Source: Parapristionchus giblindavisi (taxonomy: Eukaryota; Nematoda; Chromadorea; Rhabditida; Diplogasteridae). From it: a stretch of DNA of 64,000 nt. The notes below the pieces were generated by a model. It saw only the letters and a list, made by a program, of their open reading frames with translations, made no database searches and was not told the DNA's origin. Location of the stretch: positions 357,001-421,000 of the forward strand of contig CALSFV010000212.1 in the NCBI GenBank assembly GCA_943737045.1, read 5' to 3'. The position numbers were made by a program, and so were the translations under genes. Below, piece after piece: positions 47,733 to 59,131 of this stretch (position 1 is the stretch's first letter; each line of letters opens with the position of its first letter).

Positions 47733-48801
47733 CCTATAAAGATTAACACTAAATATACGATAAGAACCAATGTAAATAGATAAATAAGCGTAGAGGGCGA
47801 CGACTGTTATTCTAACACCACTAATACATGACGGAATAAGGCTTACATAAACAAATAATGAAGAAAATGTTGTAAATATTTAGAACAATTTCACGTACAA
47901 CGGGGCGGAGTTTAACATAATTGACGCGCGTTCTCGTGAAACTTCCGATATTTAGCGGCTGTTACATATATTGGGGTGTCCCTAAATGACGGCCGCGGCA
48001 ACGGCCCCCCGAGTGAGAGCGATAGGGTAGATCAGTCATCCCGTCTCTCATAGAGCGATCGATGAATCGTCTTATGTCTCTTTCTGTGACTGACTGTTCC
48101 CTGCCTTCTCTGTCTGATTTTCCCGCCATTTTCATTTATCATCACGTTCCACTATGCTTTTTGATGTTACTTTCGTAGTTAATTCGCCCTCTCCTTCTTC
48201 CTCTTTAAGTACCTATCTCTGTCTTTCCCTGCACTCCTGTCTCCCTCCATCACTCTACCTTTATCCATCGTAATTATCGAATGGATATATCGGTATACCT
48301 AGTGACCAATCTGTTTTGGATTTGTCTTTGTCTATTTGCATATGTTATCTTTGTTGTTGTCTAGACATTCTATTGTATTGCCATTTGCATATGATCCAAT
48401 TTCATATTCAAACATACTACGTGTCCTCACTTTGTTTCCTACATTTGCAGTTTTCAGTCATCCTTTCAATCTCTCCTTTTCAAAGCTCATTTATGTATGT
48501 ATCTTCTGTCGTTCGTTTATTATCAGTCATTCTTCCTTTCCATCTCTTCCTCTCTCTCCTCTATTTCTCTTACATCCATTATCATACCCATCGATCACTA
48601 AGGAAGAGGGTATACCATCAATCGATAATGTTTATGGGAGAGATGGAAGGAAGGGAAGTGAGCCTACCCTCCTTTTGTGCGTCTACATCTTGATATATTG
48701 TATCTCTCTGTTTATGTTGCGTTTCTCTCGCTTCTTCCCATCTCTCAACTTTATTCATATTCTTCTGCTCCGCATTCAATAATAACTCGGAGGTCGTATC
48801 C

Positions 48802-49600
48802 ATGAAGCGTTACAAACAATTTGTCGATAAAGGTGACCTAACGAGAGTAGACGTAGACTTTGTCAACTTTTACGCTTTACGCCATGGATACGGTCTCAGA
48901 CGATGTGCGCAATGTGGCCACGACTGTCCTTTGGTACTCGAGACAGTGTGGCCAGTGTGCAGAGTGGTCTCAATTTGTTTACATAATCATTTAAATCATT
49001 TCAAATGCATTTCAGAGGTCGGCACGATACCTATCGCCTACCTACCGCCTACCTGCCGATGAGCAAGGTCGTCTAGAAAGCTATCGTCACTGCCTAGATG
49101 ACATCAGATGGTGGACTCGGGGCCCTGAAGCTTCTTTGAAGGTACGAGCCCTCTTTAGATTCTCTTTCCTGTTATGTTATGTTCAAGTCGCGAAAAGACG
49201 AAAATTTTGTGGAGAATTTGTGGCCTCTTTTTTTCACGACTTTTGAACATAACCTCTGTTAGAATATACTTCTTCATCGTTACGTTATTGTCTTTGCCTT
49301 TGCCTTTGCATTTGCCAACGTCCTCTACCGATCTGTCTCGTTGAGAGAAACCCAAGTTTTACACAAAGTGATCGTTCACAAAGCTCAACTCGTTGATTCT
49401 CGTAATTTGCTGTTTTGCAGGACGAATCGTCACTTTCGTCTTCGGAAGCTCGTCGTCCTCGTCGTTATGGTCTTCTCGATGTGCTCTTCAGAAGAGGGAC
49501 GCCGCCAAGCTCCGACGTCCGCGTTCTCTCGACGTATTCCGGCACTGGGTGGAACTGGTTTTCCGAAAAAAATAAAGAATTTGGGGTTGTTAGTGTTTGA
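48802..49600 (+). CDS. Unrecognised three-exon gene, left palindrome copy
   Basis: I do not recognise this protein. Exons 48802-48954, 49016-49141 and 49421-49600 all join in phase 0 and give 152 residues. Exon 1 has DLTRVDVDFVNFYALRHGYG and a CAQCGHDC cluster. Exon 2 has RLESYRHCLDDIRWWTRGPE. Exon 3 is Ser/Arg-rich (SSLSSSEARRPRRYGLLDVL) and ends NWFSEKNKEFGVVSV. The reading upstream of the ATG is hydrophobic and open, so the true start may be further 5'. The other arm holds the same gene with one base deleted in exon 3. A minus-strand ORF starting at 48803 overlaps the start codon (61 residues, charged); it may be antisense shadow. Confidence 0.5.
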
Positions 49601-49749
49601 AATCGGTGTCTAAGCCCGCGAAGTTAAATGGGCGGGGTCAGCATCGCTATATAAATAAGGTTCGCAAAAAATGGGCGGAGTCATGTATCGGTTTACAAGT
49701 ACGGGGGCGGATGAGTATATGTAATTCATTTGAAATGGTTCCTAACAGA

Positions 49750-49832
49750 GACCCATGGTCTAGTGGATAGTAGGTCGAACTGTTAATCCGATCGGTTGGT
49801 CGGCAGGGAAGTTCGAACCCCCGAGAAGGATT
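49750..49832 (+). pseudogene. tRNA-Asn-like pseudogene, left copy
   Basis: TGGTCTAGTGGATAG resembles a tRNA D-arm/A box, AACTGTTAATC matches an Asn(GTT) anticodon loop, and AGTTCGAACCCCC resembles the T arm/B box. Acceptor and T stems do not pair well, so it is probably a tRNA-derived relic. The mirrored copy is at 51824-51906. Confidence 0.45.
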
Positions 49833-51139
49833 AGCAAAAGAAGACATCGCCCAACAGAATCATCTCTTTTTGCCATTTTTTCTTGATGCATTTACGCTCT
49901 CTCCCTATAATAACGTGTAGTGTGTGTCAGAGGTCCCACAGAGTGATCATGAATCACAAACTAACTTTTTTCCCTAAAATTGTAAAAATACCCTAAATGC
50001 TATTTATGTGTTTGTATTGAATGTACTATCAATGATTTTCAATGTATATTGATGCAGAAACAGAAAGAGCTAAATCAATACCGGATGATTACGGTAACAT
50101 GTCAAAGCTGCAAAAGTTAAGCGTATAGCTCCTGAAATGTGACTATTGTATGTTAGAGATTCCCACAAAAGTTGCTACTCTATTGCTGAAGTATGATCTT
50201 TGATCTTTGTATACAATTTTTCGAACATTGGGGAAAATAACGGTTTTCGACAGTATTCTTAGTTGTTGAAATTCGCTTGTTATTTTTTGTTAAAAGAAGA
50301 TAAATCTAACATTTAAGACATGAAATGTGACTATTTATTGATTACAAGATGACTATAGTATTGATTACAAGATAGGAAGTGGTTTCGTTTCAGTGCTAGA
50401 TCAGTGATAGAGTGGCCAGATGATCAGACGAGATCGATGGGAAGAGACGCAGAGAGTCATCGCGCGCGCACTGAACTTGACTTACCACCACTATTGAGAC
50501 GGTTGGAGGGCGGGGGTAACATCACTAAAAAACATTAAAATTTAAAAAATGATAATTTAGATAAAATAAATATTCTAAATGACTCTAATAATTTTATTGG
50601 TACAGATTTCGTATGAAAAAGTCGAAATATCTGCGAAAGAAAAGATAAATTCTCTGGCGGCCAGAAATATATTTAGTTGATAAAGCTCAAACTAATACTT
50701 ATGATTACTTGATAAACAACTTTAATAAATCACTTGACACGGGTAAGGTACTTTAGAAAGAATCAGAATCAGAATAATATTAAATTTATCCGTTAAAATG
50801 ATAACTTAGATACAGTGAACAATTGATGTAGTGATGAATTACATAAAATACACATCATGACATCTTTTCTTGATACAATGAATCTTACAATTTAGTATTT
50901 GCAGTCAACATAGAATAAATTTAATGGTGTAGAAATAAAATTCATTGAAAAACTAACCCTTTTTATTAGGAATTTTAAGTATACGATCACTGAGATCTGA
51001 TTGAGATATTACTGTAGATATAGAAACTACAATGATCATACTGTTATTTAGCGTCAAATTAAAATATTAGAAAATCGAATAAATTTTGTTTTATGAAAAG
51101 ATCGATCTTGTGTGCACATCTCTGTAAATTACCAAAGCT

Positions 51140-51260
51140 TAATTAGCCATTCAAATCGTGTTATTGACAATTGGAATTAACTTAGCAATAGCTCTATTAT
51201 TTGCCCCACAGTTAAATCTTTCGGAAAAAGTATATATTTGTCCGTACTCGATATGTAATA
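51140..51260 (+). pseudogene. Non-LTR retrotransposon C-terminal remnant
   Basis: NRVIDNWN, stop, LSNSSIICPTVKSFGKS parallels NRVVNSWNQL...CPSVKSFRKS at 37560-37680. It lies in the palindrome centre (50841-51298), which otherwise shows no gene. Confidence 0.45.
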
Positions 51261-51823
51261 ATAAATTTTTCTTTGCTAAGTTGTGGTATCGTAATCTATG
51301 TAATTCATCACTACATAAATTGTTCACTGTATCTAAGTTATCATTTTAACGGATATCTTCTTTTAACAAAAAATAACAAGCGAATTTTAACAACTAAGAA
51401 TACTGTCGAAAACCGTTATTTTCCCCAATGTTCGAAAAATTGTATACAAAGATCAAAGATCATACTTCAGCAATAGAGTAGCAACTTTTGTGGGAATCTC
51501 TAACATACAATAGTCACATTTCAGGAGCTATACGCTTAACTTTTGCAGCTTTGACATGTTACCGTAATCATCCGGTATTGATTTAGCTCTTTCTGTTTCT
51601 GCATCAATATACATTGAAAATCATTGATAGTACATTCAATACAAACACATAAATAGCATTTAGGGTATTTTTACAATTTTAGGGAAAAAAGTTAGTTTGT
51701 GATTCATGATCACTCTGTGGGACCTCTGACACACACTACACGTTATTATAGGGAGAGAGCGTAAATGCATCAAGAAAAAATGGCAAAAAGAGATGATTCT
51801 GTTGGGCGATGTCTTCTTTTGCT

Positions 51824-51906
51824 AATCCTTCTCGGGGGTTCGAACTTCCCTGCCGACCAACCGATCGGATTAACAGTTCGACCTACTATCCACTAGACCA
51901 TGGGTC
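51824..51906 (-). pseudogene. tRNA-Asn-like pseudogene, right copy
   Basis: Mirror copy of 49750-49832 in the right palindrome arm, with the same unpaired stems. Confidence 0.45.
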
Positions 51907-52102
51907 TCTGTTAGGAACCATTTCAAATGAATTACATATACTCATCCGCCCCCGTACTTGTAAACCGATGCATGACTCCGCCCATTTTTTGCGAACCTTA
52001 TTTATATAGCGATGCTGACCCCGCCCATTTAACTTCGCGGGCTTAGACACCGATTTCAAACACTAACAACCCCAAATTCTTTATTTTTTTCGGAAAACCA
52101 GT

Positions 52103-52853
52103 TCACCCAGTGCCGGAATACGTCGAGAGAACGCGGACGTCGGAGCTTGGCGGCGTCCCTCTTCTGAAGAGCACATCGAGAAGACCATAACGACGAGGAC
52201 GACGAGCTTCCGAAGACGAAAGTGACGATTCGTCCTGCAAAACAGCAAATTACGAGAATCAACGAGTTGAGCTTTGTGAACGATCACTTTGTGTAAAACT
52301 TGGGTTTCTGTCAACGAGACAGATCGGTAGAGGACGTTGGCAAATGCAAAGGCAAAGGCAAAGACAATAACGTAACGATGAAGAAGTATATTCTAACAGA
52401 GGTTATGTTCAAAAGTCGTGAAAAAAAGAGGCCACAAATTCTCCACAAAATTTTCGTCTTTTCGCGACTTGAACATAACATAACAGGAAAGAGAATCTAA
52501 AGAGGGCTCGTACCTTCAAAGAAGCTTCAGGGCCCCGAGTCCACCATCTGATGTCATCTAGGCAGTGACGATAGCTTTCTAGACGACCTTGCTCATCGGC
52601 AGGTAGGCGGTAGGTAGGCGATAGGTATCGTGCCGACCTCTGAAATGCATTTGAAATGATTTAAATGATTATGTAAACAAATTGAGACCACTCTGCACAC
52701 TGGCCACACTGTCTCGAGTACCAAAGGACAGTCGTGGCCACATTGCGCACATCGTCTGAGACCGTATCCATGGCGTAAAGCGTAAAAGTTGACAAAGTCT
52801 ACGTCTACTCTCGTTAGGTCACCTTTATCGACAAATTGTTTGTAACGCTTCAT
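52103..52853 (-). CDS. Unrecognised three-exon gene, right palindrome copy, truncated
   Basis: Exons 52701-52853, 52514-52639 and 52103-52234 mirror the left copy. One G of the GGGTGG run is missing, so exon 3 stops after VLSTYSGTG and the protein is 136 residues, lacking the last 16 of the left copy. Either copy could be the ancestral form. The rest of the coding sequence looks identical between arms. Confidence 0.45.
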
Positions 52854-53674
52854 GGATACGACCTCCGAGTTATTATTGAATGCGGAGCAGAAGAATATGA
52901 ATAAAGTTGAGAGATGGGAAGAAGCGAGAGAAACGCAACATAAACAGAGAGATACAATATATCAAGATGTAGACGCACAAAAGGAGGGTAGGCTCACTTC
53001 CCTTCCTTCCATCTCTCCCATAAACATTATCGATTGATGGTATACCCTCTTCCTTAGTGATCGATGGGTATGATAATGGATGTAAGAGAAATAGAGGAGA
53101 GAGAGGAAGAGATGGAAAGGAAGAATGACTGATAATAAACGAACGACAGAAGATACATACATAAATGAGCTTTGAAAAGGAGAGATTGAAAGGATGACTG
53201 AAAACTGCAAATGTAGGAAACAAAGTGAGGACACGTAGTATGTTTGAATATGAAATTGGATCATATGCAAATGGCAATACAATAGAATGTCTAGACAACA
53301 ACAAAGATAACATATGCAAATAGACAAAGACAAATCCAAAACAGATTGGTCACTAGGTATACCGATATATCCATTCGATAATTACGATGGATAAAGGTAG
53401 AGTGATGGAGGGAGACAGGAGTGCAGGGAAAGACAGAGATAGGTACTTAAAGAGGAAGAAGGAGAGGGCGAATTAACTACGAAAGTAACATCAAAAAGCA
53501 TAGTGGAACGTGATGATAAATGAAAATGGCGGGAAAATCAGACAGAGAAGGCAGGGAACAGTCAGTCACAGAAAGAGACATAAGACGATTCATCGATCGC
53601 TCTATGAGAGACGGGATGACTGATCTACCCTATCGCTCTCACTCGGGGGCCGTTGCCGCGGCCGTCATTTAGGG

Positions 53675-55113
53675 AAACCACATATATTGCAAACTAACTT
53701 TTTTGAAGAACAATTTTAAACGTAAACTATAAACTATTGTTTTATGGGGATTTTATTGCTTATTATTCGAATTACAACATATTCTTAAGATCCACTTTCG
53801 AGTTTCCATTTCTCTTAATAAAATATGAAATAGATATCACAGTACAGAACAGATTATTTTGATTCATCCGACTTTCTGTATCTGCCTGACAACATAAAAT
53901 GTTACTCAAATCGATCATACGAGTACATCTTTATAGGTACACACACCGTAAGAATAACCCATACATTCCTCGGCTAATGCTCTGACCAAAAGTTGCGAAG
54001 ACAAAAAAAAATAGGACATTCCAATTTTTACACTCTATTCGCAACATTTGAACATCACAAAATGGAAAATGCGACAGAAAGACATAAATTCGATGAGTGA
54101 ACACTTACACTAAACAACACAACTACGGTCGCAACAATTCTAGATTACAGACATGTTCAAGAGTAAACAGATTACAGAACCTACGCTAAACGAAGACTAC
54201 GGTCGAGGCTATACTAATATTAACAGACAAAGATGAATAGAGTTCATTCATCAAGAAAGGAAAACAAGAATTGATAGCTGATAAAATTCACTTAAATGAG
54301 CAATTAATCAATAAAATGAAGATTTGTTGTGAGAAAGTTTGTTAAAAGTTCAAGTGAATTTTGTGAGCAAACAGTGAGCTTGAGTGGACGAGGAAGATTC
54401 TTGTACAGGTTAGACAGGCTTCATGAGGCACTTCGAATGATCTACCAAATAGGGAGGGGAGGATAGGTGTGTGGTCGGAATAACAAGTGCTATGCAACGC
54501 TGTGAGAGATGAGGTAATTAGCGATAAATCGATATTGCATACCGTATCTTATGAGGTTATTATTGATTCGGTAGAGGGTGAGAGTGGGACGGGGTGGGTG
54601 AGAAGGGGTGATCAACTATAGATAGCTAGTTCTAGAAGTTAGACTGATGTATGCTAAATGCGGAAATAAGTAGCGAAGTTAAGATAGTAAAGAAAAATTA
54701 TAAGAGTGAGCTTACTAGTCACAGTTCAAAATGCAAATAGCACCAATTTTGCGATGGACAAAAACAACAAAAATAAAATCAAAAACAAAAAAAAGTAATG
54801 AATAACCGGGATAACAAATACAAGCTAAACGATCTAGACGACAAAAGATATAGACAATGATTAGATGTGCAATATATCAGATAAACAACAAGATACAATT
54901 ACAGGGTCGAGGATTACTGTAATTCAAAGTTTGATTCAGGAACTGAAGAATACGGTAGTTACCATTGTTATTCAGAAATCAGGAAATGAGGAGTACGGTA
55001 GTTACAGTATTTAAGCATACTGATCAATGAAGCGAAGAATACGGTAGCTACAGTGTATAAGCAGACTGATTGGTGGAGTGAGGAGTACGGTAGCTACCGT
55101 AGTTATACAGACG
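53675..55113. other. Intergenic, no gene seen
   Basis: A/T-rich sequence between the palindrome and the 3' end of the next minus-strand gene. Near 54960-55100 there are several ACGGTAGTTAC/ACGGTAGCTAC words. Confidence 0.5.
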
Positions 55114-57782
55114 CTATTGAAAGATGGGTGTGTGTACGGTGGACGCCTTCCAGATCGTGCCGTTAGCCTCCTTCAGGGGTGCCATCATTGGCATACTGTT
55201 CAACATGTTCGCCAGAGGAGCCATCTGCAAAATATTTGCTCCTTTATTAGGTTAGCTACAGTAACCATGTCTTACGGTACACGGTACTCAACCAATAATC
55301 ACCATGAATCAATAACTAGTAATCGATAATCAATCAATAAATATCATGAATCATTCAATAATCATCGTGAATCAATCGATAATGAATCAATAACCAACCG
55401 CAGCCATCAATGAATCCATCATGATATCAAGAGCGCCCGACACGGAATCAGGCTCCCCTGCTGATGTTGATGTCGATACGGAACATGCTCTGAATGGAAG
55501 AGGAGATCAAACTACAATATATTATAGAGTTCAAACTACAAAATACAATCAAGATCAGACAAACCTCATCGCTTGCGAGATCAATCGGAACGATGCGGCT
55601 GAATCCATGAGATCGCCCCTGCTAATTAAAGATAGTCAATCAATAAATCGATCATTCAACAAATCAATCAATATGCATTGTTCCCACAAGACGAAAGGAC
55701 AAAACATTCATAAGGGATAAACATGACAAAGTGACCTCATCAGCTGTTGAATGCATGTTTCACCAATCTGACATATTAACAATAAAACCAGGACACCTAA
55801 TGTGAGAGTTACTTTCAGATCAAAAGCCTATATATAGATAAAATCCGGCTATCAATCGACAATTCTTCTTTAAACATACTTGATTTCTCTGGGAGGTGAG
55901 TAGTCATTCCTTCTCTTCTCTGATATCCACCACCGACCGCGTCTCTGCAGAGCAGACGGCTTGAATAACGCTTCACGCTGCAATAGTTTTAGATTAATTA
56001 TTTTTCTTTCTCAAAAAAATCAACCCATTTTTAGTCCTTCCCTTTCTTTCTTTCTTTATAATCTCATCGATGAATGTATGTAAAGTAGTGATTAATATTC
56101 AATCACACCAACCACATTCTTATCAATAAGTAGGCCAATCTAAGAGAACTCAAGAGGTTGGGTAACTTAATCTATCTGAACTACATGAAACATGAATACC
56201 ACAAGAAAAGGAGTAGTTACTCTTCATAATTACTTGAATAAACCAACAGCAAGATAATCACAATAGTAATCATACATTTTCGGTACCCTCGCCGTCTATT
56301 TTTTATATAGTGGGTCAATTCTCGAAATAAGGTGGGTTTATTCACAAAATTCGTTATTTTCGCTTAAAAATCGTCATTTTTATCTTCCTTTTTTTATCAA
56401 GTGGCCTAAAATGGGCCTTATATAGTGGGTCAATCCTCGCACTGCAAGGGTATGGCAATGTATGATAGTAATACCATTCAATCTACCATATCACCAATTA
56501 CTACAGTACCGCCATCTACAGGTACCGTACCTCGGTGAGCGGAGAGAGTGCCCTCTTCCCTAGTTTGACAGGAATGAGTCCTTGTTCTGCAGCTGCAGCA
56601 GCCGCAGCCTCACGATCCTTCCTCTTTGTGTACTTTCGTTTGGGACGAGCTGCTTCCATCTACAAATATATATCCTCACAACTATTATTCATCATCTATT
56701 AATCTCTGACTAACGAAATATTGATTTATCGATTAGTCCACTTCATGGAATGATCAAATGAACACTGTGTTCAGAACATTCAGAACATGGTGATCGGAGT
56801 TTACTGTCTCGTAACTAGATTCAAGATCGACGTAAACAAATTTCCTCAAAACAAAAGACTACATCGAAACAGCAATCAACCTAGTTCATCTCTTCATCCA
56901 ATTCTTCCAATCAAAGTCCCCTCCCCTTCCTCTATCAATCCAACAGTAAAAGCTCTTTTCAATGTTCCAATCACAGCGAAATCAATCAATAACTACCGTA
57001 CCTCCTTCTTCGTCGTTCCAAGACGAATCTTAAGTCCGTGTGCTTTGGGTGGTCTGCCCAATCTCTTGGCTGGCATCGGTGATGCCTCCACCGATCCCGG
57101 TCCCGATGACTTGTCAGGTGAAGCTCCTAATGCTGCAAAAAAGGTTACGGTAAGTTTCCCGCCAAAAATCAAATTCAAAAAGATGGATCTCGTACGCACC
57201 CTTCTTGTTGATATCCTTGGGTATCTCATCGCTGGTCTTCACCCATCCATACCATTTGCGACATTTCTTGTCCACACATCGCCACCTGTATGTGCTGCGA
57301 ATTACAGCATTATTGATTAGAATACACTGTTCTTATTGATCTTCTATCAATAATATTGATTGGAGTACTCGGAAAGTGAGAACATAATTGAAGAACGGCA
57401 GCATCTAACTCCCACATTCATTGCAATATTTTAAAGAAAAACCACTAGAGCGAACAGCATGAAATGATTGTCAAATCGGTTTCATATAGCAAAAATATGA
57501 TTCACGAACCACCCAGGAACTGATGAAACATCCAATAACACTAATATTATTTCTTACAATTAAAAGATAAATTCATTTATTCATTCGGTCAGTTTGAAAT
57601 CTACTATCACAGTGAATAGTAAATTAAATATCTCCTCTAGCCACACTCACAGCTGAGCAGCACCATCGAGAGGCCGGACAAAAATGTCCAATGGTTGGTG
57701 CCCCGGTCAAATTTTCAAAATAATTTACTACCCAAGACAATTACAACTTTTCATCCATTTTTCTCATAATAATGAAAATAAC

Positions 57783-57834
<52 letters not shown>

Positions 57835-59057
57835 TCTCACCTGTGTTTGCTTCCACCACACATTTGTGGTCGTACTTGTCCTCCACAAAAGGCACAATTC
57901 CTCAGTCCATTCTCAGACACTGGCGGAGTCTTCTCCACTTTACTGTAAGCACTATACTTGAATAGTAACTAGCTCTTCCATGCTTGTACATTATATTAAT
58001 TTATTCATACAGAACATAAAGGACGTATAATTAACTGGCAGCTAAATCTATTCCAAATACGGAAACTCTGAAACATGAATTTCCCGGGTATTCCCAAGAC
58101 AACGTTGTTATCCGTCCAAATGGTATTTTTTGTACCCTAAAGTTAGCATACTAATTCATACATAGATATCAATATTTTCGAAACAACAACGCTTTAACGC
58201 AAAGATCAAAGAGCCACAAAACACACTGTCTATAGAGAAATCTTTCAAAACAAGATACCTAACTCCTATCCTATCCAACCAAAAGCAGTAACTTTAAAAG
58301 GCGTTCTCGGTAAGAATGCAGTGAACGGGATGGAAGATGGCACAGTTGGTGAAAATCGTTTCTATGCGCTCAAACTTCACAGATGGAGTGCCTAGGGGTG
58401 GGATACACTTCAGCCAAAAAATTGGACTCCAAATGTGATCTTTGATCTCGCGAAAAATAAAGTTGAGATTTTCCTATCTTGTTATATACCATTCGAAAGA
58501 GCGCAAAAAGTTACGCTAGAATATAAATTTCAGAGCTCTACGTCTAGTATAGCTGGACGTTTTCAATCTTTAAAAAATAAATCAGCACTTTACAATAATC
58601 TCCGGGGAATTCCACTGACATTTTTAGCTGATAAAGTATGCAAATAACGAGTTCTTGACTCTACTATAAAATCACGATCGCTGAATAGCTCGAGAGAGTT
58701 ACTTTATTCTATAAAATGATAGGGCACATCTGTCTGTTTGTTTGTTTGTGTGTCCGTCACACGCCCTTTCTCATTTAGGATTGTTTAGAAACACTACATC
58801 GAGCATACAAATGTACGACTCTGTCGTATGACAGTTACCTGGTTGATCTTGGTGATATGCTCAGATAAAAGATTAAGCCATGCATGCCTGCGAACAAGCC
58901 TCATTTGGGGGCATTCGGTTCCAGATTAGGACAAGCTCAACCAATCGATATTCACGTTTGAAAGAGGGTAAGAGAGAGAAAAATTGAGTAGGACTGTGAT
59001 TGGTTATAGGAGAAAGAAACTATGGGAGCCCTCTAGGGGGAGAAGGAAAGGTCGGAG

Positions 59058-59131
<74 letters not shown>

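Larger units (their letters stand above)
47979..50302. repeat. Left arm of a 5.7-kb palindrome
   Basis: This arm is the inverse of 51354-53674 with nearly complete identity over about 2.3 kb: several ORFs are identical in both arms, and only single-base differences and 1-nt indels were noticed. The outer border is TCCCTAAATGACGGCCGCGG. A gene (48802-49600) and a tRNA-like segment (49750-49832) lie in it. After an extra 485 bp (50303-50787) pairing with the other side resumes at 50788-50840 opposite 51299-51351. Confidence 0.92.
51354..53674. repeat. Right arm of a 5.7-kb palindrome
   Basis: Inverse of 47979-50302; positions pair so that left plus right coordinate equals about 101655. Outside the right border (53675 onward) the sequence is unrelated to the left flank. 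Confidence 0.92.

Noticed and set aside
48316..48782. ORFs of 125 and 148 residues, repeated in both palindrome arms
   Set aside because: Two overlapping frames are open in T/C-rich DNA with no splice logic. Duplication alone explains why they appear twice. The opposite strand is equally uninformative, so I left them uncalled.
55421..57320. Plus-strand ORFs of 99 and 177 residues
   Set aside because: They are antisense to minus-strand exons whose splice phases and AT-hook/Cys motifs support the minus strand.
57684..57965. Poly-Asn ORF
   Set aside because: It is a translation of an intronic (AAT)n run. The same applies to 62517-62705.
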